Source: Geodermatophilus sp. TF02-6
GTDB taxonomy: Bacteria > Actinomycetota > Actinomycetes > Mycobacteriales > Geodermatophilaceae
Reading direction: 5' to 3'
Length of the DNA: 64,000 bases
Assembly (NCBI RefSeq): GCF_003319115.1
Contig: NZ_QOHF01000004.1
Location: 124,001-188,000, forward strand
The translations under genes were made by a program, and so were the position numbers. The notes under the pieces were generated by a model. The model was not told where the DNA came from. It did not search any database and saw only the letters and a list, made by a program, of their open reading frames with translations. Each line of letters begins with the position of its first letter. Within the stretch, counting starts at the first letter, position 1. Below are positions 19,219 to 29,045 of this stretch, piece after piece.

Positions 19219-19746
19219 ATGACCCGCCACACGCTCTCCGTCCTCGTCGAGAACAAGTCCGGCGTGCTCGCCCGGGTCTCGGCGCTGTTCAGCCGGCGCG
19301 GCTTCAACATCGAGTCGCTCGCCGTCGGCCCCACGGAGAACGCCGAGCTGTCGCGGATGACGATCGTCGTCGACGCCGACACCCAGCCGCTCGAGCAGAT
19401 CACCAAGCAGCTGAACAAGCTGGTCGAGGTCATCAAGATCGTCGAGTTGGAGGCCGTCGCGGCGGTGCAGCGGGAGCTGCTCCTGGTGAAGGTCCGCGCC
19501 CCGATGGCCGACCGCACCCAGGTGCTGCAGACCGCCGACCTGTTCCGCGCCCGCGTCGTGGACGTCAACAACGACACCGTGACCCTGGAGGCCACGGGCA
19601 CGCCGGACAAGCTCCAGGCGCTGCTCGCCGTCCTCGCCCCGCTCGGCATCAAGGAGATGGCCCAGTCGGGCACCGTCGCCCTGGGGCGGGGTCCGCGCGC
19701 CATGTCCGGCGCCGGTACCTTGCGCCCGGTCGAGCACACTGCCTGA
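19219..19746 (+). CDS. ilvN: Acetolactate synthase small (regulatory) subunit
   Basis: The product has 175 residues. The N-terminal ACT domain (about 4-76) shows HTLSVLVENKSGVLARVSALFSRRGFNIESL, the canonical valine-binding start. The C-terminal ALS_ss_C domain follows to about residue 160. It activates IlvB and confers end-product inhibition. The ATG at 19219 has AAAGGA 10 nt upstream and gives the standard MTRHTLSV start; an upstream in-frame GTG at 19198 is less likely. It lies between ilvB and ilvC. Confidence 0.96.
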   Translation: MTRHTLSVLVENKSGVLARVSALFSRRGFNIESLAVGPTENAELSRMTIVVDADTQPLEQITKQLNKLVEVIKIVELEAVAAVQRELLLVKVRAPMADRTQVLQTADLFRARVVDVNNDTVTLEATGTPDKLQALLAVLAPLGIKEMAQSGTVALGRGPRAMSGAGTLRPVEHTA

Positions 19747-20844
<1,098 letters not shown>

Positions 20845-20901
20845 GGAGTGACCGCTCCCTCGGCCCCGTCCCGAGGCTCCGGCCCCGTGAGGCGGCCGTC
20901 C

Positions 20902-20923
20902 GGCGACGGAGGCTCCCGTCGCC
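20902..20923. terminator. GC hairpin between convergent ilvC and membrane gene
   Basis: GGCGACGG/CCGTCGCC is an 8-bp perfect stem with a 6-nt loop. No T tract follows. Its place between two converging genes suggests bidirectional termination. Confidence 0.4.
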
Positions 20924-20955
20924 GTCCCGGCGGCGGGAGCGGGTGCGGCTGGGGA

Positions 20956-21465
20956 CTACCGGGCGCCGAACCACCGCTTGGCGGCCGGCTGTACCAGCAG
21001 CACGACGATGCCGACCCCGACGGCGACGGAGAAGAGCGCCGAGAGGTCGAAGCGGCCCTGCGCCAGGGCGGCGACGAGCGAGAGCACCCCCAGGAGCACG
21101 GTGACCGTGCCGGCGGTCTTGAGCAGGACGCTGCTCCTGCCCTGGACCGCCTGGACCGCGCCCACGACGTTCAGCGCGGTGAGGCCCAGGTAGACCACGC
21201 CGATGACGGCGGCCAGGGGACCGAGCGCCCGCGTCACCGCGAAGGCCACGACCGCGTTGAGCAGGAGGAAGAAGGCGACGACGAAGCCGAGGACCGCCGC
21301 GGACAGCACCTGGGGCGGACGTCGTCCGGCCGGGCCGTGCTGCGGGTCGGACCCCTCCGGCGCCAGGGCGTCGGGTGCCCGGGCGGGCTCGGCGGGGAGC
21401 TCCCCGCCGGGCCGGTCCTGCCCGGCCGCGCCTGGGTCCGGTCCCGGACCGCTGGAGGTGGACAT
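20956..21465 (-). CDS. Four-helix membrane protein of unknown function
   Basis: The product has 169 residues: a hydrophilic Pro/Gly/Ala-rich first 50, then four hydrophobic segments (VLSAAVLGFVVAFFLLLNAVVAFAV, PLAAVIGVVYLGLTALNVVGAV, VLLKTAGTVTVLLGVLSLVAAL and LFSVAVGVGIVVLLVQPAAK). The ATG at 21465 has GGGAGGGAACC upstream. It resembles its neighbour at 21490 in size, helix pattern and the Gln-Pro-Ala-Ala motif after the last helix, so the two are probably paralogues. No enzyme motif is seen. Confidence 0.8.
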   Translation of the reverse strand: MSTSSGPGPDPGAAGQDRPGGELPAEPARAPDALAPEGSDPQHGPAGRRPPQVLSAAVLGFVVAFFLLLNAVVAFAVTRALGPLAAVIGVVYLGLTALNVVGAVQAVQGRSSVLLKTAGTVTVLLGVLSLVAALAQGRFDLSALFSVAVGVGIVVLLVQPAAKRWFGAR

Positions 21466-21489
21466 GGGCGGTTCCCTCCCGGGTGCGGG

Positions 21490-22251
21490 TCAGCGCCCGC
21501 GGCGGGCGCGGTGCGCGGCGAAGAAGGCGGCAGCCGGCTGCAGGGACAGCAGGACGACGATCGCCACCGCCGCCAGGAAGAACAGCAGGAAGAACACCAC
21601 CTCGCCGCCGGCGGCCCCACCCGCCGAGGCGCCCGCGAGGACCGCGACGACGAAGAACCCGGTCACCGCGACGGCGATCGATCCGCCGACCAGCAGCAGC
21701 ACCCGGCTGCGCCCGGTCAGCGCCCACACCGAGCCCCACACCGTGAGCACGGTCCAGACCAGGGCCAGCACCGCCAGGAAGACCAGGGCGCCCGTGACGG
21801 CCCCGGTGTCGACGTCGGCCACCGAGGGGTCGGACGCGGCCAGGTCGTCGAGGAGGGTCCCGACCACCGCACCGCCGGCGAGGAGGCTGACGGTCACCAG
21901 GACGCCGATCGCGCTGAAGACGAAGCCGAGCACCGCGGCCACGACGACCGGTGCGGGCCTGGCCGGCGCGGCGGCCGGCCCGTACTGGCCGTAGGGCCCG
22001 TACTGGCCGTAGCCGCCGTACTGGCCGTAGCCGGGCTGTGCGGCGTACTGCGGCGGCGGGTAGCCGGTCTGCTCTCCGGACGGCTGGCCCTGGGGCGCGG
22101 GCTGGTACTGCTGGCCACCCCCGTACGGCTGGCCGTACTGCGGAGGCTGGCCGTACTGCGGGGGCTGGCCGTACGGCTGCTCGGGCCGGCCGTACTGCTG
22201 ACCGTGGCCCGAGCTCGCGCTGGCCCCGTGCTCGTCGTCGTGCGTGCTCAT
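21490..22251 (-). CDS. Membrane protein with Gln/Tyr/Gly/Pro-rich repeat N-terminus
   Basis: The product has 253 residues. About the first 95 are a low-complexity, probably disordered stretch built from QPPQYGQP and GYGQYG repeats. Four hydrophobic segments follow (PVVVAAVLGFVFSAIGVLV onward) and a basic end (HRARRGR). Such Tyr/Gln/Gly/Pro tails are common on actinobacterial membrane proteins; a role in clustering is only a guess. GGAGGAGACC lies just before the ATG at 22251. It precedes the shorter paralogue at 20956 by 24 bp, so they probably form an operon. Confidence 0.85.
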   Translation of the reverse strand: MSTHDDEHGASASSGHGQQYGRPEQPYGQPPQYGQPPQYGQPYGGGQQYQPAPQGQPSGEQTGYPPPQYAAQPGYGQYGGYGQYGPYGQYGPAAAPARPAPVVVAAVLGFVFSAIGVLVTVSLLAGGAVVGTLLDDLAASDPSVADVDTGAVTGALVFLAVLALVWTVLTVWGSVWALTGRSRVLLLVGGSIAVAVTGFFVVAVLAGASAGGAAGGEVVFFLLFFLAAVAIVVLLSLQPAAAFFAAHRARRGR

Positions 22252-22408
22252 GGTCTCCTCCGTCGGCGCCGGCTCGCGCCGACTGTGCGGCCAGGATCTC
22301 GACCGGGGAGCGCCCGGGCAAGGGCACCCACCCCTCCGGTGGGGTGTCCCGGCGCCGCTGGGCAGCGGGGCGACGGGGGCTGGCCGGCTGCCGCCGCGGG
22401 TCCGTCCC

Positions 22409-22414
22409 TAGGCT
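22409..22414 (+). promoter_or_regulatory. Leaderless -10 element TAGGCT of serA
   Basis: TAGGCT ends 8 nt before the serA GTG at 22423; no ribosome site is seen. The 171-bp gap 22252-22422 holds this promoter and the leader of the divergent gene, and nothing else that I recognise. Confidence 0.5.
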
Positions 22415-22422
22415 GTGGTCCC

Positions 22423-24036
22423 GTGACCGTCCAGATGTCAGGGACCGTGCCCGTCGTCCTGATCGCCGAGGAACTCGCGCCGAGCGTGCTGGAGGTGCTC
22501 GGGCGCGACGTCGAGATCCGGCACGTGGACGGCGCCGACCGGGCCGCTCTGCTGCCTGCGCTGGCCGACGCCTCCGCCGTGCTGATCCGCAGCGCCACCC
22601 GGATCGACGCCGAGGCGCTGGCCGCCGCGCCCAGCCTCAAGGTGGTCGCCCGGGCCGGCATCGGGCTGGACAACGTCGACGTGGCCGCGGCGACCGAGCG
22701 CGGCGTCATGGTGGTCAACGCCCCGACGTCGAACATCGTCAGCGCGGCCGAGCACGCCGTGGCGCTGCTGCTGGCCGCCGCCCGGCACATCCCCGCCGCC
22801 GACGCGTCGCTGCGCGACGGGGCCTGGAAGCGCTCGACGTTCACCGGCGTCGAGGTCAGCGACAAGGTCGTCGGCGTCGTCGGGCTCGGCCGCATCGGGC
22901 AGCTGGTCGCCCAGCGGCTGGCCGCGTTCGGCGTCACCCTGCTCGCCTACGACCCCTACATCCAGCCGGGCCGGGCCGCGCAGCTCGGCGTCCGCACCGT
23001 GTCGCTGGAGGAGCTGCTCCGCGAGTCGGACTTCATCACCATCCACCTGCCCAAGACGCCGGAGACCGTCGGCCTCATCGGGGCCGCGGAGCTGGCCACC
23101 ACCAAGCGCGGCGTGATCGTCGTCAACGCCGCCCGCGGCGGCCTGGTCGACGAGGAGGCGCTGGCCGAGGCGCTGCAGTCGGGCCAGGTGGGCGCGGCGG
23201 GCGTCGACGTCTACGCCTCCGAGCCGTGCACCGACAGCCCGCTGTTCAAGCTGCCCAACACCGTGGTCACCCCGCACCTGGGAGCCTCCACCACCGAGGC
23301 GCAGGACAAGGCCGGCAAGGCCGTGGCCCACTCGGTGCGCCTGGCCCTGCAGGGCGAGTTCGTGCCGGACGCGGTGAACGTCCAGGCCGGTGGCGTGGTC
23401 GCCGAGGACGTGCGGCCCGGCCTGCCGCTGGCCGAGAAGCTCGGCCGGGTGTTCACCGCCGTCGCCGGTGGGCTGGCGCAGTCGGTCACCGTCGACGTGC
23501 GCGGCAAGATCGCCGAGTTCGACGACTCGGTGCTCCAGCTCGCCGTCCTCAAGGGCGTCTTCTCCGACGTCGTCGAGGAGCAGGTCACCTACGTCAACGC
23601 CCCCCTGTTCGCCGAGCAGCGCGGGCTGGAGGTGGCGCTGACCGGCGACGTGGAGAGCCCCGACTACCGCAACCTCATCGCCGTGCGCGGCGTCATGGCC
23701 GACGGCACCGAGGTGACCGTCTCGGGCACCCTGTTCGGCAAGAACCAGGTGCCCAAGCTGGTCGAGGTCAACGGCTTCGACATGGACCTCGATGCCTCGG
23801 GCTACCTGCTGTTCTTCGTCTACACCGACCGGCCCGGCGTCGTCGGCACCGTGGGGGCCGCGCTGGGGGAGGCGGGCATCAACATCGCCGGCGCCCAGGT
23901 CAGCCGCACCACCCGCGGCGGTGAGGCGCTCATGGCGGTGACCGTCGACAGCCCGGTGCCGGCCGAGCTGCTCGGCGACATCGCCGGCCGGATCGGTGCC
24001 GGTGAGGCCCGCTCCGCGGACCTCACCGAGGGGTGA
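22423..24036 (+). CDS. serA: D-3-phosphoglycerate dehydrogenase
   Basis: The product has 537 residues, the long actinobacterial form. The catalytic and NAD domains are about 10-320, with VVGVVGLGRIGQLVAQRLAAFG, VNAARGGLVDEEAL and the catalytic His in VVTPHLGASTTEAQ. An intervening ASB domain follows, then a C-terminal ACT domain (about 460-535, GYLLFFVYTDRPGVVGTVGAAL) that gives serine feedback. It is the first step of serine synthesis. The GTG at 22423 is preferred as a leaderless start; an in-frame ATG lies at 22435. The frame stays open upstream, but that part has no similarity to SerA. Confidence 0.97.
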   Translation: MTVQMSGTVPVVLIAEELAPSVLEVLGRDVEIRHVDGADRAALLPALADASAVLIRSATRIDAEALAAAPSLKVVARAGIGLDNVDVAAATERGVMVVNAPTSNIVSAAEHAVALLLAAARHIPAADASLRDGAWKRSTFTGVEVSDKVVGVVGLGRIGQLVAQRLAAFGVTLLAYDPYIQPGRAAQLGVRTVSLEELLRESDFITIHLPKTPETVGLIGAAELATTKRGVIVVNAARGGLVDEEALAEALQSGQVGAAGVDVYASEPCTDSPLFKLPNTVVTPHLGASTTEAQDKAGKAVAHSVRLALQGEFVPDAVNVQAGGVVAEDVRPGLPLAEKLGRVFTAVAGGLAQSVTVDVRGKIAEFDDSVLQLAVLKGVFSDVVEEQVTYVNAPLFAEQRGLEVALTGDVESPDYRNLIAVRGVMADGTEVTVSGTLFGKNQVPKLVEVNGFDMDLDASGYLLFFVYTDRPGVVGTVGAALGEAGINIAGAQVSRTTRGGEALMAVTVDSPVPAELLGDIAGRIGAGEARSADLTEG

Positions 24037-24208
24037 CGTCGAGCGCAGCAGAGCCTGGCGCCGGAGCGCGCTGCGAGCCGGTTCCGCCGCCGCGGCGCCG
24101 GGCGTGTCCGCCGCGGATGCCACGGGAGGACGTCGCAGGGCCCGTGGAGGACCGTGTTCCGCGGATGGGCTGCTGCGGTGGTCCCGCCGCGCCACCGGGT
24201 CGTGCGGG

Positions 24209-25717
24209 GTGAGCACGACCTCGACGGCCGCGACGTCGAACAAGTGGCTGGTCCTGGTCGCGATGACCGGGTCCCTGTCGATGGTCGTGTTGGACCAGAC
24301 GGTGGTCACGGTGGCGCTGCCGTCGATGAGCAGGGAGCTGCCCCTCAGTGCCACCGGCGAGCAGTGGGTGGTGAACGCCTACGTGTTGGCGCTCGCGACG
24401 TTGGTGGCGTTCGGCGGCAGGCTGGGGGACCTGTTCGGCGGGGTGCGCATCTTCCAGCTGGGGGTGCTGCTGTTCTTCCTCGCCTCGGCGGGATGCGGCC
24501 TCGCGCCCCGCGGCGACCTCGGCGAGCCCTGGCTGATCGCCTGCCGCGCCCTGCAGGGTGCCGGCGCCGCGTTGATGACACCGGTCTCGGCGGTCATCGT
24601 GATCGCCGCGTTCGGGGTGGCCGAGCGCGGTCGGGCCATGGCGGTGTACGCCGGCATCGGCCAGGTCTTCCTCGCCGTCGGACCGCTGGTCGGAGGGATC
24701 CTCACGCAGACCGTGTCGTGGCGAGCGGTGTTCTGGCTCAACGTGCCGGTCGGCCTGGCCGCGCTGGTCGTGGTCCACGTCGCCCGCCCCGAGAACGTGC
24801 GGCGCTCCGGCTCGATCGCCCCGGGGTCGGTGCTGCTGCTGATCGGCGGTCTCGGTGCGACCGTGCTGGCCGTGCAGCAGGCCAGCCGGTGGTCGTGGAC
24901 CTCGCCGATCACCCTCGCCGTCCTGGCCGCCGGGCTGGTGCTGACCGCCGTCTTCGTCCGGACCCAGGCTGTCGTCCCGGACCCGCTGGTCGACGTCCGC
25001 CTGTTGCGCCGCAGGCCCTTCCTCGGCGATGTCGCCGTCAGCGGGCTCGTGCAGTTCGGGCTGCTCGCCGTCGTGCTCTACGGCTCGCTCTACCTGCAGG
25101 ACCTGCTCCGGTTCCGTCCGGTGCGCACCGGGCTGGCCGTGCTCGCCCTGATCCTGCCGATCACCGTCGCTGCGCAGATCGGCGGCAGCTGGTACGACCG
25201 CTCCGGAGTGCGTCCACCGGTGCTCACCGGCCTGGTGTTCTCCGTCGTCGGCCTGCTGGCCTGGACCGCGGCGCTGCCACGGTTGACGTACTGGCTGCAG
25301 GTGCCCGGCATGGTCCTGACCGGCCTCGGGCTCGGGCTGACGATCTCGCCCACCACCACCGACTCCCTCGGCCGCGTGGCACCGGTCGAGCGCGCCCAGG
25401 CCTCCGGGCTGCTCCAGACGGTCCGCCAGCTCGGCGGGACGCTCGGCGTGGCCGTGATCGGCGCGGTCGTCCTGGGGCTCGAGCGGGCCGGTACCCGCTC
25501 ACCGTCACCCCACCGGGCCGCGGACGCCATCGCCGTCGGCTTCGCGGCCAGCGCGGTCGCCTTCGCCGTCGCCGTGCTCGTCGGGTACGGGCTGCTGTCC
25601 CGCGAGCGCGTCACCCAGACCGGCGGCGGCGCGGACGACCACCGGAACCTCGGCCCACCCCAGCCGTCGACCGGCTCAGCAGCAGACCGGCCTCCACCCG
25701 GCCCAGCGGTGGGCTGA
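24209..25717 (+). CDS. MFS drug exporter, DHA2 (14-helix) family
   Basis: The product has 502 residues with about 14 membrane helices. N-terminal motifs are typical of EmrB/QacA exporters: [13 protein letters not shown] in helix 1 (motif D1), [11 protein letters not shown] in the loop after helix 2 (motif A) and [28 protein letters not shown] (motif C region). It should export hydrophobic compounds using the proton gradient; the substrate is unknown. The GTG at 24209 is chosen because the first helix begins 12 codons later. The 172-bp gap before it shows no clear signal. There is no neighbouring regulator, so control is unclear. Confidence 0.9.
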   Translation: MSTTSTAATSNKWLVLVAMTGSLSMVVLDQTVVTVALPSMSRELPLSATGEQWVVNAYVLALATLVAFGGRLGDLFGGVRIFQLGVLLFFLASAGCGLAPRGDLGEPWLIACRALQGAGAALMTPVSAVIVIAAFGVAERGRAMAVYAGIGQVFLAVGPLVGGILTQTVSWRAVFWLNVPVGLAALVVVHVARPENVRRSGSIAPGSVLLLIGGLGATVLAVQQASRWSWTSPITLAVLAAGLVLTAVFVRTQAVVPDPLVDVRLLRRRPFLGDVAVSGLVQFGLLAVVLYGSLYLQDLLRFRPVRTGLAVLALILPITVAAQIGGSWYDRSGVRPPVLTGLVFSVVGLLAWTAALPRLTYWLQVPGMVLTGLGLGLTISPTTTDSLGRVAPVERAQASGLLQTVRQLGGTLGVAVIGAVVLGLERAGTRSPSPHRAADAIAVGFAASAVAFAVAVLVGYGLLSRERVTQTGGGADDHRNLGPPQPSTGSAADRPPPGPAVG

Positions 25718-25812
25718 CCGGGGCGAGCTCCGGCCTCCGTCAGGGCCGTCCCGCCTGTCCCCGCACCTCCACTCCGGGATGTCGTGCCGTGGGGACGGTC
25801 CTCGGTGGGCAC

Positions 25813-25818
25813 TACTGT
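25813..25818 (+). promoter_or_regulatory. Leaderless -10 element TACTGT of leuB
   Basis: TACTGT ends 8 nt before the leuB ATG at 25827. No ribosome site is present. Confidence 0.55.
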
Positions 25819-25826
25819 CTGCCGTC

Positions 25827-26849
25827 ATGCGCCTGGCAGTGATCCCTGGAGACGGCATCGGCCCGGAGGTGGTCGCCGAGGGCCTCAAGGTCCTCCGGGA
25901 GGTGGCCCCCGACCTCGAGACCACCGCCTACGACCTGGGCGCCGCGCGGTGGCAGCGCACCGGTGAGCTGCTGCCGGACACGGTGCTCGGCGAACTGCGC
26001 CAGCACGACGCGATCCTGCTCGGCGCGGTCGGCGACCCGAGCGTCCCGCCGGGCATCCTCGAGCGCGGCCTGCTGCTGCGGCTGCGCTTCGAGCTCGACC
26101 ACCACGTCAACCTGCGCCCGGCGCGGCTCTTCGACGGCGTGCCCAGCCCGCTGGCCGACCCGGGGTCGATCGACATGCTCTGCGTGCGCGAGGGCACCGA
26201 GGGGCCCTACGTCGGCAACGGCGGCGTCCTGCGCAGGGACACCCCGCACGAGGTGGCCACCGAGGTCAGCCTGAACACCGCGTTCGGCGTGGAGCGGGTC
26301 GTCCGCTACGCGTTCGAGCGCGCCGTGGCCCGGCCGCGCCGGCACCTCACGCTGATCCACAAGACCAACGTGCTCACCCACGCCGGGTCGCTGTGGTCGC
26401 GCACGGTCGAGGAGGTCGCCGCCGAGTTCCCCGAGGTCACCGTCGCCTACCAGCACGTCGACGCCGCGACGATGTTCTTCATCACCGACCCGGGCCGCTA
26501 CGACGTCATCGTCACCGACAACCTCTTCGGCGACATCGTCACCGACGTCGCCGCGGCGGTCACCGGCGGCATCGGGCTGGCCGCCAGCGGCAACCTGGAC
26601 GCCTCCGGCACCAACCCCAGCATGTTCGAGCCGGTGCACGGCTCGGCGCCGGACATCGCCGGCCGGGGCACGGCCGACCCGACCGCCACGGTGCTGTCGG
26701 TGGCCCTGCTGCTCGAGCACCTCGGCCGCGCCGACCAGGCGAAGAAGGTCGACGCGGCGGTCGCCTTCGACCTGTCCACCCGCGACCCGCAGGCGCCGGT
26801 CCGCACCCAGGAGGTCGGCGACCGCCTCGCTGCCCTCGCCGGCGGCTGA
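25827..26849 (+). CDS. leuB: 3-isopropylmalate dehydrogenase
   Basis: The product has 340 residues. It oxidises and decarboxylates 3-isopropylmalate with NAD+ in leucine synthesis. The start [20 protein letters not shown] and the metal/substrate signature [37 protein letters not shown] are diagnostic. [20 protein letters not shown] carries the NAD-binding loop. The C-terminus is typical of the actinobacterial type. ATG at 25827 with a leaderless-type promoter. Repeat copy R5 starts at its TGA. Confidence 0.96.
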   Translation: MRLAVIPGDGIGPEVVAEGLKVLREVAPDLETTAYDLGAARWQRTGELLPDTVLGELRQHDAILLGAVGDPSVPPGILERGLLLRLRFELDHHVNLRPARLFDGVPSPLADPGSIDMLCVREGTEGPYVGNGGVLRRDTPHEVATEVSLNTAFGVERVVRYAFERAVARPRRHLTLIHKTNVLTHAGSLWSRTVEEVAAEFPEVTVAYQHVDAATMFFITDPGRYDVIVTDNLFGDIVTDVAAAVTGGIGLAASGNLDASGTNPSMFEPVHGSAPDIAGRGTADPTATVLSVALLLEHLGRADQAKKVDAAVAFDLSTRDPQAPVRTQEVGDRLAALAGG

Positions 26850-26960
26850 GGAGGACCCCGGCCCCTTGTAGGGTCCCGCCGCGAGCTTGCGAGTGGTGGG
26901 GAGCAAAGGGTCCTTGCTCCACCCTTCGCGAGCTCAGGGCGGGCCCCTGGACGGGGGCCG
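26850..26960 (+). repeat. GC-rich repeat copy R5 (composite)
   Basis: It begins at the leuB stop (TGAGGAGGACCCC) and continues CCTTGTAGGG, CGCGAGCTTGCGAG and GGGTCCTTGCTCC, then CGCGAGCTCAGGGCGGGCCCC. The first and second parts face opposite ways, as if two copies met head to head. Confidence 0.75.
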
Positions 26961-27015
26961 TTCCAGTACCTCACCAGGCTCGCGGCGAGCCTCCGGACGG
27001 GGCCGCCTCCGGGAT

Positions 27016-27115
27016 GATCAGCTGAGGTGATCGTCGGGCGTCCTGGCTCAGCGTCGACCGTGAGCCAGGACGCGCCACGGTGAGCCAGGACGCGTTCCGG
27101 TGATCCCAGCTGATC
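27016..27115. repeat. 100-bp nested inverted-repeat element
   Basis: The outer arms are GATCAGCTG (27016-27024) and CAGCTGATC (27107-27115). Inside, GCGTCCTGGCTCA (27038-27050) is the exact reverse complement of TGAGCCAGGACGC (27061-27073), and a second direct copy of the latter lies at 27081-27093. No ORF is present. The layout fits a small palindromic mobile relic or a regulatory hairpin set upstream of the cimA leader. Confidence 0.75.
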
Positions 27116-27192
27116 GTGCGGCAGCGCCGGCGCGCTGAGGACCGTGGCGCGGGGTGCCGGGGACGGCGGTGCGCGTGCTTTACTCGACGGCG

Positions 27193-27225
27193 ATGTACCG
27201 CACCGGCTCGATCACCATCGCCTAG
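27193..27225 (+). CDS. cimA leader peptide, MYRTGSITIA
   Basis: A 10-residue ORF, ATG to TAG, ending Ile-Thr-Ile-Ala (ATC ACC ATC GCC) just before a stop-codon hairpin and an intrinsic terminator, the same layout as the ilvB leader. Ile codons fit control of citramalate synthase, which supplies 2-oxobutyrate for isoleucine. An upstream in-frame GTG at 27169 (also read V-R-V-L-Y) would lengthen it. No promoter or ribosome site is obvious. Confidence 0.7.
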   Translation: MYRTGSITIA

Positions 27226-27252
27226 CGCGCAGTCGCCTCCCCGACTGCGCGC
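27225..27252 (+). promoter_or_regulatory. Hairpin at the leader stop codon (cimA attenuator)
   Basis: An 11-bp perfect stem, GCGCGCAGTCG/CGACTGCGCGC, begins at the last base of the TAG. Its 6-nt loop CCTCCC can pair with the GGGGGG arm of the terminator that follows. The arrangement is the same as at ilvB, with different stem sequence, so the structure rather than the sequence is kept. Confidence 0.7.
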
Positions 27253-27253
27253 A

Positions 27254-27281
27254 GACCTCCCGTACCCGGGGGGTCTTCTTC
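27254..27281 (+). terminator. Intrinsic terminator of the cimA attenuator
   Basis: GACCTCCCG pairs with CGGGGGGTC (one T-G pair) around a TACC loop, followed by TTCTTCGT. It lies 36 bp before the cimA GTG. Confidence 0.8.
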
Positions 27282-27316
27282 GTGTTCGGGGCGGTTCTCG
27301 CCTCCCGGGAGTTCCA

Positions 27317-28885
27317 GTGGACACCGACTTCCACGTCTTCGACACCACCCTGCGCGACGGCGCCCAGCGCGAGGGCGTCAGCTACTCCGTCGCCGACAAG
27401 CTGGCCGTCGCCCGGCTGCTCGACGAGATCGGGGTCGGGTTCATCGAAGGTGGGTGGCCCGGCGCGCTGCCCAAGGACACCGAGTTCTTCGCCCGCGCCC
27501 GCACCGAGCTCAAGCTCCGTCACGCCCAGCTCGTCGCGTTCGGCGCCACCCGCAAGGCCGGCGTCCGCGTCGAGGACGACCCCCAGGTGCGCGCCCTGCT
27601 CGACGCCGAGACGCCGGTGGTCTGCCTGGTGGCCAAGTCCGACGTCCGGCACGTGCGCGAGGCGCTGCGGACCACCCTCGAGGAGAACCTGGCGATGGTG
27701 GCCGACACGGTCGCGTTCTTCGTGGCGCACGGCCGCCGGGTGTTCCTCGACTGCGAGCACTTCTTCGACGGTCGCCGGGCCGACCCCGACTACGGCGTGC
27801 GGGTGCTCGATACCGCCTTCGCCGCCGGTGCGGAGGTGGGGGTCATGTGCGACACCAACGGCGGCATGCTGCCGATGGGCGTGGGCCGGGTCGTCGCCGA
27901 CGTCCGCTCCCGGGTGGGCGGGAAGCTCGGCATCCACTGCCAGGACGACACCGGCTGCGCGGTCGCCAACTCGCTGGCCGCCGTCGAGGCAGGCGTCACC
28001 CATGTGCAGGGGACGGCGAACGGCTACGGCGAGCGCGCCGGCAACGCCGACACCTTCGCGCTGATCGGCAACCTGGTGACCAAGATGGGGCTGCCGGTCG
28101 TGCCGGGGGAGTGCCTGCCGGAGCTGCAGCGGGTCAGCCACGCGATCGCCGAGCTGGCCAACATCGCCCCCGACGAGCACCAGCCCTTCGTCGGCGCCTC
28201 GGCGTTCGCCCACAAGGCCGGCCTGCACGCCAGCGCGATCAAGGTGTGCCCGGAGCTCTACAACCACCTCGACCCGGCGGTCGTCGGCAACGACATGCGC
28301 ATCCTGGTCACCGAGATGGCCGGCCGGGCCTCGGTCGAGCTCAAGGGCCGCGAGCTCGGCGTCGACCTCGACGGGCACGCCGACGTCATCGGCCGGGTGG
28401 TCGACCAGGTCAAGGTGCTCGAGGCCGGCGGCTGGTCGTTCGAGGCCGCCGACGCCTCCTTCGAGCTGCTGCTGCGCGCCCAGCTGCCCGACGCCCCGCC
28501 GCCGCTGTTCGAGCTGGAGAGCTACCGGACCTCGGTCGAGCACTCCCGCACCGGCGGAGTCGTCAGCGAGGCCACCGTCAAGGTGCACGTGGACGGTGAG
28601 CGCATCATCAGCACCGCCGAGGGCAACGGCCCGGTCAACGCGCTGGACAACGCGCTGCGGCAGGCGCTGGTCGGCCGCCACCCGCAGCTGGCCGACGTCG
28701 CGCTGGCCGACTACAAGGTGCGCATCCTCGGCTGGAAGGGCGGCACCAGCGCGACCACCCGGGTGCTCGTTGACACCACCGACGGGGTGGGGGAGTGGAC
28801 CACGGTCGGTGTGCACGACAACATCGTCGAGGCCTCCTGGCACGCGCTGGTCGACGCGCTGACCTACGCCGTCCGCCATCGGTGA
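27317..28885 (+). CDS. cimA: Citramalate synthase (2-isopropylmalate synthase family)
   Basis: The product has 522 residues. It joins pyruvate and acetyl-CoA to (R)-citramalate, a threonine-independent route to isoleucine. The HMGL-like barrel starts FHVFDTTLRDGAQREGVSYSV (conserved Arg-Asp-Gly), with GIHCQDDTGCAVANSLAAVEAG and GTANGYGERAGN later. The C-terminal LeuA dimer/allosteric domain spans about residues 390-520. The length and VADKLAVARLLDEIGVGFIEGGWP stretch fit the CimA subgroup better than LeuA. The GTG at 27317 has GGGAG 5 nt before it. The leader carries an Ile-type attenuator. Confidence 0.88.
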   Translation: MDTDFHVFDTTLRDGAQREGVSYSVADKLAVARLLDEIGVGFIEGGWPGALPKDTEFFARARTELKLRHAQLVAFGATRKAGVRVEDDPQVRALLDAETPVVCLVAKSDVRHVREALRTTLEENLAMVADTVAFFVAHGRRVFLDCEHFFDGRRADPDYGVRVLDTAFAAGAEVGVMCDTNGGMLPMGVGRVVADVRSRVGGKLGIHCQDDTGCAVANSLAAVEAGVTHVQGTANGYGERAGNADTFALIGNLVTKMGLPVVPGECLPELQRVSHAIAELANIAPDEHQPFVGASAFAHKAGLHASAIKVCPELYNHLDPAVVGNDMRILVTEMAGRASVELKGRELGVDLDGHADVIGRVVDQVKVLEAGGWSFEAADASFELLLRAQLPDAPPPLFELESYRTSVEHSRTGGVVSEATVKVHVDGERIISTAEGNGPVNALDNALRQALVGRHPQLADVALADYKVRILGWKGGTSATTRVLVDTTDGVGEWTTVGVHDNIVEASWHALVDALTYAVRHR

Positions 28886-28894
28886 GCCGCGTTC

Positions 28895-28966
28895 CGGTCG
28901 CGGGGGCCCGGCCCCCTCCAGGGCCTCCCCGAGGGGAGCGAGGGGAGCCAGGAGGGGGTCCTTCCA
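28895..28966 (-). repeat. GC-rich repeat copy R6 (diverged)
   Basis: GGGGGCCCGGCCCCCTCCAGGGCC, then GAGGGGAGCGAGGGGAG and GGGGGTCCTTCC. Read on the minus strand it has the usual GGAAGGACCCCC order, but it is not attached to a stop codon. The 160-bp gap holds nothing else recognised. Confidence 0.55.
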
Positions 28967-29045
28967 CCGACCGGGACGCGGGATGGAGCTCGGCGCAGGC
29001 CGGGGACGGTACCTGGCCGCGGTGTCGGCGGGTGGGCCGACCGTG

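Noticed and set aside
20902..20923. Hairpin as a definite terminator
   Set aside because: It lacks a T tract. It is kept only as a low-confidence entry.
20848..22422. Plus-strand upstream extension of the serA frame
   Set aside because: This region is antisense to two well-formed membrane protein genes, and the leaderless promoter puts the serA start at 22423.
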